This document shows, one piece after another, positions 59,004 through 64,000 of a DNA stretch of 64,000 nucleotides (its first letter is position 1; each line of letters begins with the position of its first letter). Origin of the DNA: Erythroxylum novogranatense (Eukaryota; Streptophyta; Magnoliopsida; Malpighiales; Erythroxylaceae); the NCBI GenBank assembly GCA_029891385.1, contig CM057235.1:18655120-18719119 (forward strand), in the 5' to 3' direction. The notes beneath the pieces were generated by a model. It did no database searches and was not told the origin of the DNA. It worked only from the letters and a program-made list of their open reading frames with translations. Made by a program: the position numbers and the translations under genes.

Positions 59004-60496
59004 TGTAACACCCCACTTCCGCGTGACCCGAACCCGACATCGTTGGTGATATCCGAGTCCGTGCCCCGCGAGGGTGGCGTGCTACATCAGTCAGTTGAAA
59101 CTCAGTATCAATATGTTTTTATTATTATTATTATTATTATTCAGTACTCTCATGTGCACAATATACAGTTTTTAGCCCAAATGTAAAAGGAAGCATTTTC
59201 AGTTATTACAAAAAGTCAACAACAATTTACAATAGTCATATAATGACATATCCAACATTGGGCAAACGATAAATATAGAGCATTTTGAAATGCAGTTCTA
59301 TGGGACACTAATGCAGACGCGAACTGATCCTGACCTCTATCTATCCCTTGCGTATGGTATACATACTCCCATGTCAAACGGGGTACTCTTCAAGACCTGA
59401 AAAATAGATGCAAATTTTAGGTGAGTTTTGTGAACTTAGTGAGGAACCATCATCGATGGTTCGCCCAATGCATGTAGCACACAAGCAAATTACAGTCATA
59501 GCACAGTCAGAAATACCATCTCAATCAATAGATATAAGCAGATCATAATTTTATAAGGCAATTGACAGTATTCAGTCAAATATGTATGCAATACACGTGT
59601 GACACTTTTTCAGTTTATTTCAGTGTTGTGACAGAGTGCATAAACAGTGAACAATGTACAGTAGACGCGTCTAGGGAGTAAGAGAGCCCTCTGGGTATGC
59701 ACTAACTCCCTTCGAGCTCGAGGCTCTTTTTCAAGATCGATGATCGATGGCGACTCTGGTCACAATCATTGTTATTATCTAGTTATGCATTTGTATATGA
59801 AATGCATATGCCCAATTAATTGATCCATATCAAGCGATGCGCTTGAGAGGCAACGAAATGAAGCACAATGTAGCAAGCAATGCACAATGTGCACATCCGT
59901 AACACTTCAAGCAATTAATCACGGATCACAAGAATAACAAACAATTCACGCTCATATAACACAATTCTACCATCCACAATTGATCACATCACAATTAGCG
60001 ATAATCGTACAATCCATTCATGTATCACAATTTCACACAGAGGAGCAATTTAGCTCACGTAATCACAACCTCGATACACTTCTATGGCGGTTCTCCCAAT
60101 TCAACGGACCACCGTCCTAACCGATCATAAACAAACACAATCCTAATCCCTCCATTATTTCCCCACATTGAACATATAATAATTGAATGAACCATCTAGG
60201 TTACTCACCTGTACTTCCGAGCTAATACCTGGAAGTCTTAGTGGCATCGGTGGATCGGCGCCCAAAAGTGCCTCTATAATTCTGAGAATATAAATATTAC
60301 CAATTACTCAATCAGAACTATTTAATGTTGCACATGTAGCAATTAGAAGGTGCACAATGCATGTTCATGATATTCCCGGCCCTAGTCCAAAATTTTCCAT
60401 CACAAAAATTCCGTCTAAAAATTAGAAATCTAACGGCACCGAAATTACTCAATTCGGGCCTCTATAGGTCAAAAAATAAACAAAACAGTGACCAGA
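59004..60496 (-). mobile_element. LTR I (gypsy-type), interrupted
   Basis: The plus-strand start TGTAACACCCCACTTCCGCG nearly repeats the ends of G and J. It contains the acceptor module (minus TTTTTCAG|GTC, 59397; CCATCGATGATGG), hairpins GCCC-TCT-GGGT (59686-59696), GAGCT-CGA-GGCTC (59714-59726) and GGAC-CACC-GTCC (60106-60117). It is cut at 60497 by LTR J and presumably continues beyond the window. Confidence 0.75.
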
Positions 60497-60871
60497 TGTA
60501 ACACCCCACTCCCACAAGACCCGAACCCGACATCGATGGTGATATCCGAGTCCGTGCCCCGCGAGGGTGGTGTGCTACATCCCTCAGTCAAAACTCAGTA
60601 TAAATTTCTTTTTTTTTAACACACATACATACACATCATATGTTATGCGGAAAACAATTTATATAAACAATTCACTGGCCTCGAGGCCCTTTTCATAAAC
60701 ACAATTTATTTTAGTCGGTTAACTTTACAAACTGACCTCATCAGTAATATAAAGATTCAGAAAATAAAAAAAATACAATAATGCAGACGCGAACTGATCC
60801 CGACCTCTTCTCTACTTCAATAACCAACAGATGTCATACGCCCGTTGCCTAACGGGTTATTCTTCTGAGTC

Positions 60872-63582
60872 CTGAAAAATAATTGCAAATTTTGGGTGAG
60901 TTTTGCGAACTCAGTGAGAAACCATCATCGATGGTTCACCCAACTCATGCATATACACAATACACATCATATCATATATATTAACACATTCATATAATCA
61001 CATACATTCAATTTCACATTTATAAGTCGTTTCGCCTTTAACACAATTCAGGTTCAATTGTTTGTATATAAAATGCACATGTGACACTTTTCATTTGCAT
61101 TTCGATTATTGTGATCGTCTTTGGCGCCCCGATGACGGGCACATTGCGTTGAGCCGATGGCTTCAAACATTGGGCTTAAAGCCCTAATACATTGAGCCTG
61201 AGGCTTTGAATACGTTGGACCTGAGGTCCTGTGCGTTGAGCTTAAAGCTCTCATATACATTGGGCGTGATATGCCCGATACGGGGTCGCTCGGTCGGTCA
61301 ACCGCTTTATCTCGATCATACCAATATGCATGAATGCATATGTTCCAATTTCCATTTACATTTCATGCCATTTCCTATTCCTTCGGACCTTTGGTCCGGT
61401 ATGTCAATCATATCATTTTCAATTTATTGCATTGATGCATCATAATCATTTACACATAATAGTACTTCAATATCACGTTTCCAATATTTCGAACACCCAT
61501 GGTCCGAAATCAATCAAAATCTAAATCAATCACATATCCATCCGTTATCTCCGCATGGAATCTATGCGTAAAATTAAACACATAAAGGCTGAGAAACCAA
61601 CTAGGTTACTCACCTCTTACTTTCGAGCTATTGTCGGAAAGTCTTTGTCACGTCAGTCGATCGATGCTCCAGTTGTACCTAAGCATCAGAGAAGGTAACT
61701 ATCACTAACGATTCAATCCGAATGACTTACTGATGCACATGTAGGTAAAAATATGCATGTTCATGAATTCCTGGTCTTAATCCTATTTTTTTCCATCATA
61801 AAAATCCGTCTAAAAAATTAGAAACCTATTGGCGCTGACGGTGCGCAATTCGGACCTCTATAGGTCCCCAATTAAACAAAATAGTGACTAAACAGACCTT
61901 TACCCGAACCCACTTCAATTTTCCGTCTAAAAATTCTCAATTTCTCACAGAATGAAATTCAATATGTCACAAATATGATGCCTCAAGAATCAGGTCAATC
62001 GGACGTCGGACGGAAAAGAAATTGACAAAAGAAACCAAAATTCAAATTAAACAATTAATATCTATATATACATAACCCTTATTCCCTTCTTTATTTTCCT
62101 GATTTCAAGCCAACTTTCAACACCAATAACTCATTGCACACAATTCAGAAAATTACCAACTATATCTCATTGGGAAGATCATGAAACCCTCTACAATTCT
62201 CAAGAAGACCATAAAAATCAATTTCACCCCTAAGGGTGTCAAAATCCTATCAAACCTCACGCCTACTCAAAACCTATCAACACAGGCGACATTGCAAATT
62301 CAATAACTCTCTGATTCTTCAGTCAACAATTACACAATAATTAAGGCAGTAAGATCACATTGTTATCTACAACTTTCATGACAACCCAAAATCAAATTCA
62401 CTTGCTAACAAGGTCAAACAATTCCACAAAGAATCGCCTCTTTGAAATCAACCAACTGACAGCAATTTTCCAAACAAGGATTCTCTTAGCACAAAAGTCA
62501 CAAAATTCACTACCTTATATCCCTGAAAAGATAAGATCTCAAACTTCAATTTTTATGAAGAACTCAAACTCCAATTCGATTTTTAACAATTTCAAAACTG
62601 TTATGGAAGCTACTGTCATGATCAGCCATTCACAACCTAGTTTAGGTTAAGTTTTTGCAAAATCATAACTCCCAACTCTGACATCTAAAAATTACACACC
62701 ATATATCATTTTCAAGATAATTTCTTTCCTCTACAACTTTGTAGAAGATCACTCACACCAATTCAGTTCACATAAATTGTTAAAATTGCTCCCTAACAGC
62801 AAGCTCACAAAATCAACACTTTGACTAGGTTTCTCCAAGAAGCATAAAACCAATCAATATAAATAAGTTCATATCTCCCAATATACAACTCGAAAATAAG
62901 CAAGATCAGTGGCAATGGAAAGCTAATAATGTAGTCTTCAACTCTCATGAAGACCACTTTCCCTAATTCCATCTCAATTAATTTAGAAAAATCAACAAAG
63001 TAATCAGGTCATATATGCGGGTACTGTTCACAGACCCTACAACCAGAAACTTTCCATGCAAAGATTCACCCTTCTCGCATTACAATTTAACATAACCTAT
63101 TTCACACAAAGTTGAAGCCAACATCCCAAAGTTTAAGTGGCCACAAACCTCACCTCATTTACATTCCTATACAATTAGTTATGCTAACAACAGTACAATC
63201 GGTTAAAACTCCAAATTTCCAGATTTGGTCCAACCTTAGTTTCTATCATTTCCAATGCCAATAACACATCACTAAGCATTCAAATGAACACAAAATAAGT
63301 CCCTACAACATTCATACATTCACTAGGGTTAATAGTCACAATTTGGAAGCATTAAACTCTTAATTTATATGCAAGATTAGTCACCAATATTCAATCCAAA
63401 TATAAGCTAAACATTCATTCAATCCTACTACTTCATCAAGCCATACATAACATACCCTTATACCCAACAATTCCACCTATAATTCTCATCAAATTAATGC
63501 ATCAATAATCACAATAAAAACCCCATAATTCCCATTGCATGCTTCTAACTACAAATTAAAGAACATAATACACATTTCTCAC
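60872..63582 (-). other. Candidate intron in LTR J
   Basis: 2711 bp between AG|GTGAG after the purine-rich leader and a T-rich CAG acceptor in the conserved GCAAAACTCACCC module. Inferred only. Confidence 0.35.
61126..61304 (-). repeat. Ladder of eight short hairpins with differing stems
   Basis: Stems start at 61126 (GCCC/GGGC), 61151 (GAGCC/GGCTT), 61172 (GGGCTT/AAGCCC), 61194 (GAGCC/GGCTT), 61217 (GGACC/GGTCC), 61238 (GAGCTT/AAGCTC), 61262 (GGGCGT/ATGCCC) and 61295 (CGGT/ACCG). The first seven are spaced 21-25 bp. Loops are one to seven bases. Confidence 0.8.
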
Positions 63583-64000
63583 CTCAACAAGCTTCAAGCT
63601 TTAATTGTTTTTTTCCAAATTGATTTCACCAATTCTATATCTTCCTTACACACCATACGGTCATCACCATTTAGTAAATAAAAGAGGAAGACATAAGTGG
63701 AGAAGAGGACTTGAACAAGTGGAGATGAGTAGCCATTTATTAAGGAGGAGAAGAAAACAAAGAAGAAGAAGAAGAAACCCACGAAGAGAAAGGAAGGAGG
63801 AAGCACCATCGGATGAAGGAAACAAGTTGCAAGTAAAAGTGTCTTTTTATTCCTTCACTAAAGAACCAAGGAAAATTCTAGAGTCCATTAAATGAGAGTG
63901 CTATGTGTCAATTTGACACTAGCCCATGGTAAAGAAGGAAAAGACAAAATAAGTATAAAGACAAACTTTTAATAAAATTAAACCCTAATGAAATAAATCT

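Larger units (their letters stand above)
60497..64000 (-). mobile_element. LTR J (gypsy-type), runs off the window
   Basis: It starts TGTAACACCCCACTCCCAC. Sense is minus: donor TTGAG|GTGAGAAA (63582), ~180-bp modules (63150-62100), hairpin ladder (61126-61304), CGGACC-TTT-GGTCCG (61384-61398), acceptor ATTATTTTTCAG|GACTC (60872). A purine-rich leader lies at 63680-63810. No terminal end is seen on the right, so solo LTR or full element cannot be decided. Confidence 0.75.

Noticed and set aside
63605..63895. Arg/Lys-rich 96-codon frame at the window end
   Set aside because: It overlaps the purine-rich leader of LTR J and runs opposite to the LTR sense; low complexity.

Overview
The window is AT-rich nuclear DNA of a flowering plant, probably a eudicot. 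The signs are long LTR retrotransposons of both plant superfamilies (copia with the YVDD reverse transcriptase, gypsy with a C-terminal chromodomain), primer-binding sites complementary to initiator tRNA-Met, a Lemi1/Emigrant-like pogo transposon, and one intron-containing gene of the MEE60-type membrane protein family. There are no bacterial operons, rRNA genes or CRISPR arrays. Apart from the first kilobase, almost everything is transposable-element sequence, much of it nested.

Layout. 1-1029: short inverted repeat, TATA box and a two-exon host gene. 1580-5898: a 4.3-kb gypsy-type solo LTR (A) with a perfect 5-bp target duplication. 6062-9254: LINE fragment, a probable Tourist-like MITE, and the 3' end of a gypsy pol gene. 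9231-12378: an LTR (B) attached to that pol. 12377-14575: a decayed pogo transposon whose left terminus is cut by LTR B. 15740-16375: an Athila/TAT-like gag relic on the minus strand. 16386-28437: a copia relic on the plus strand, split by a complete minus-strand copia element (16808-27738, TSD CTTTC), which is itself split by a gypsy-type solo LTR (20401-23070, TSD ATATC). 28439-28783: two tRNA-derived SINE-like pieces. 28790-31063: a truncated minus-strand LTR (C). 31064-53868: remains of a minus-strand gypsy element with LTR F, interrupted by a 15.6-kb non-autonomous gypsy-type element (E, 33482-49101, TSD TAACA). The 3' LTR of E contains another solo LTR (G, 42521-46314). 53869-54824: LTR H. 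54825-59003: the 3' part of a Sirevirus-like copia element with a damaged third ORF after pol. 59004-64000: two more minus-strand gypsy-type LTRs, one inside the other (I and J).

The least ordinary signal lies inside the long gypsy-type LTRs. Most of them, though different in sequence, share one plan: a purine-rich leader, an AG|GTAAG-like splice donor, and 1-2.7 kb later a hairpin followed by CTCACC, a T- or pyrimidine-rich stretch and CAG (an acceptor). Between or around these lie ladders of short hairpins whose stems differ in sequence but stay complementary (best at 61126-61304, also 40260-40459 and 43228-43332), and a roughly 180-bp module ending in AAAAGTTATG. No protein-coding system explains these structures. 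Apart from the first gene, no coding region here looks functional.
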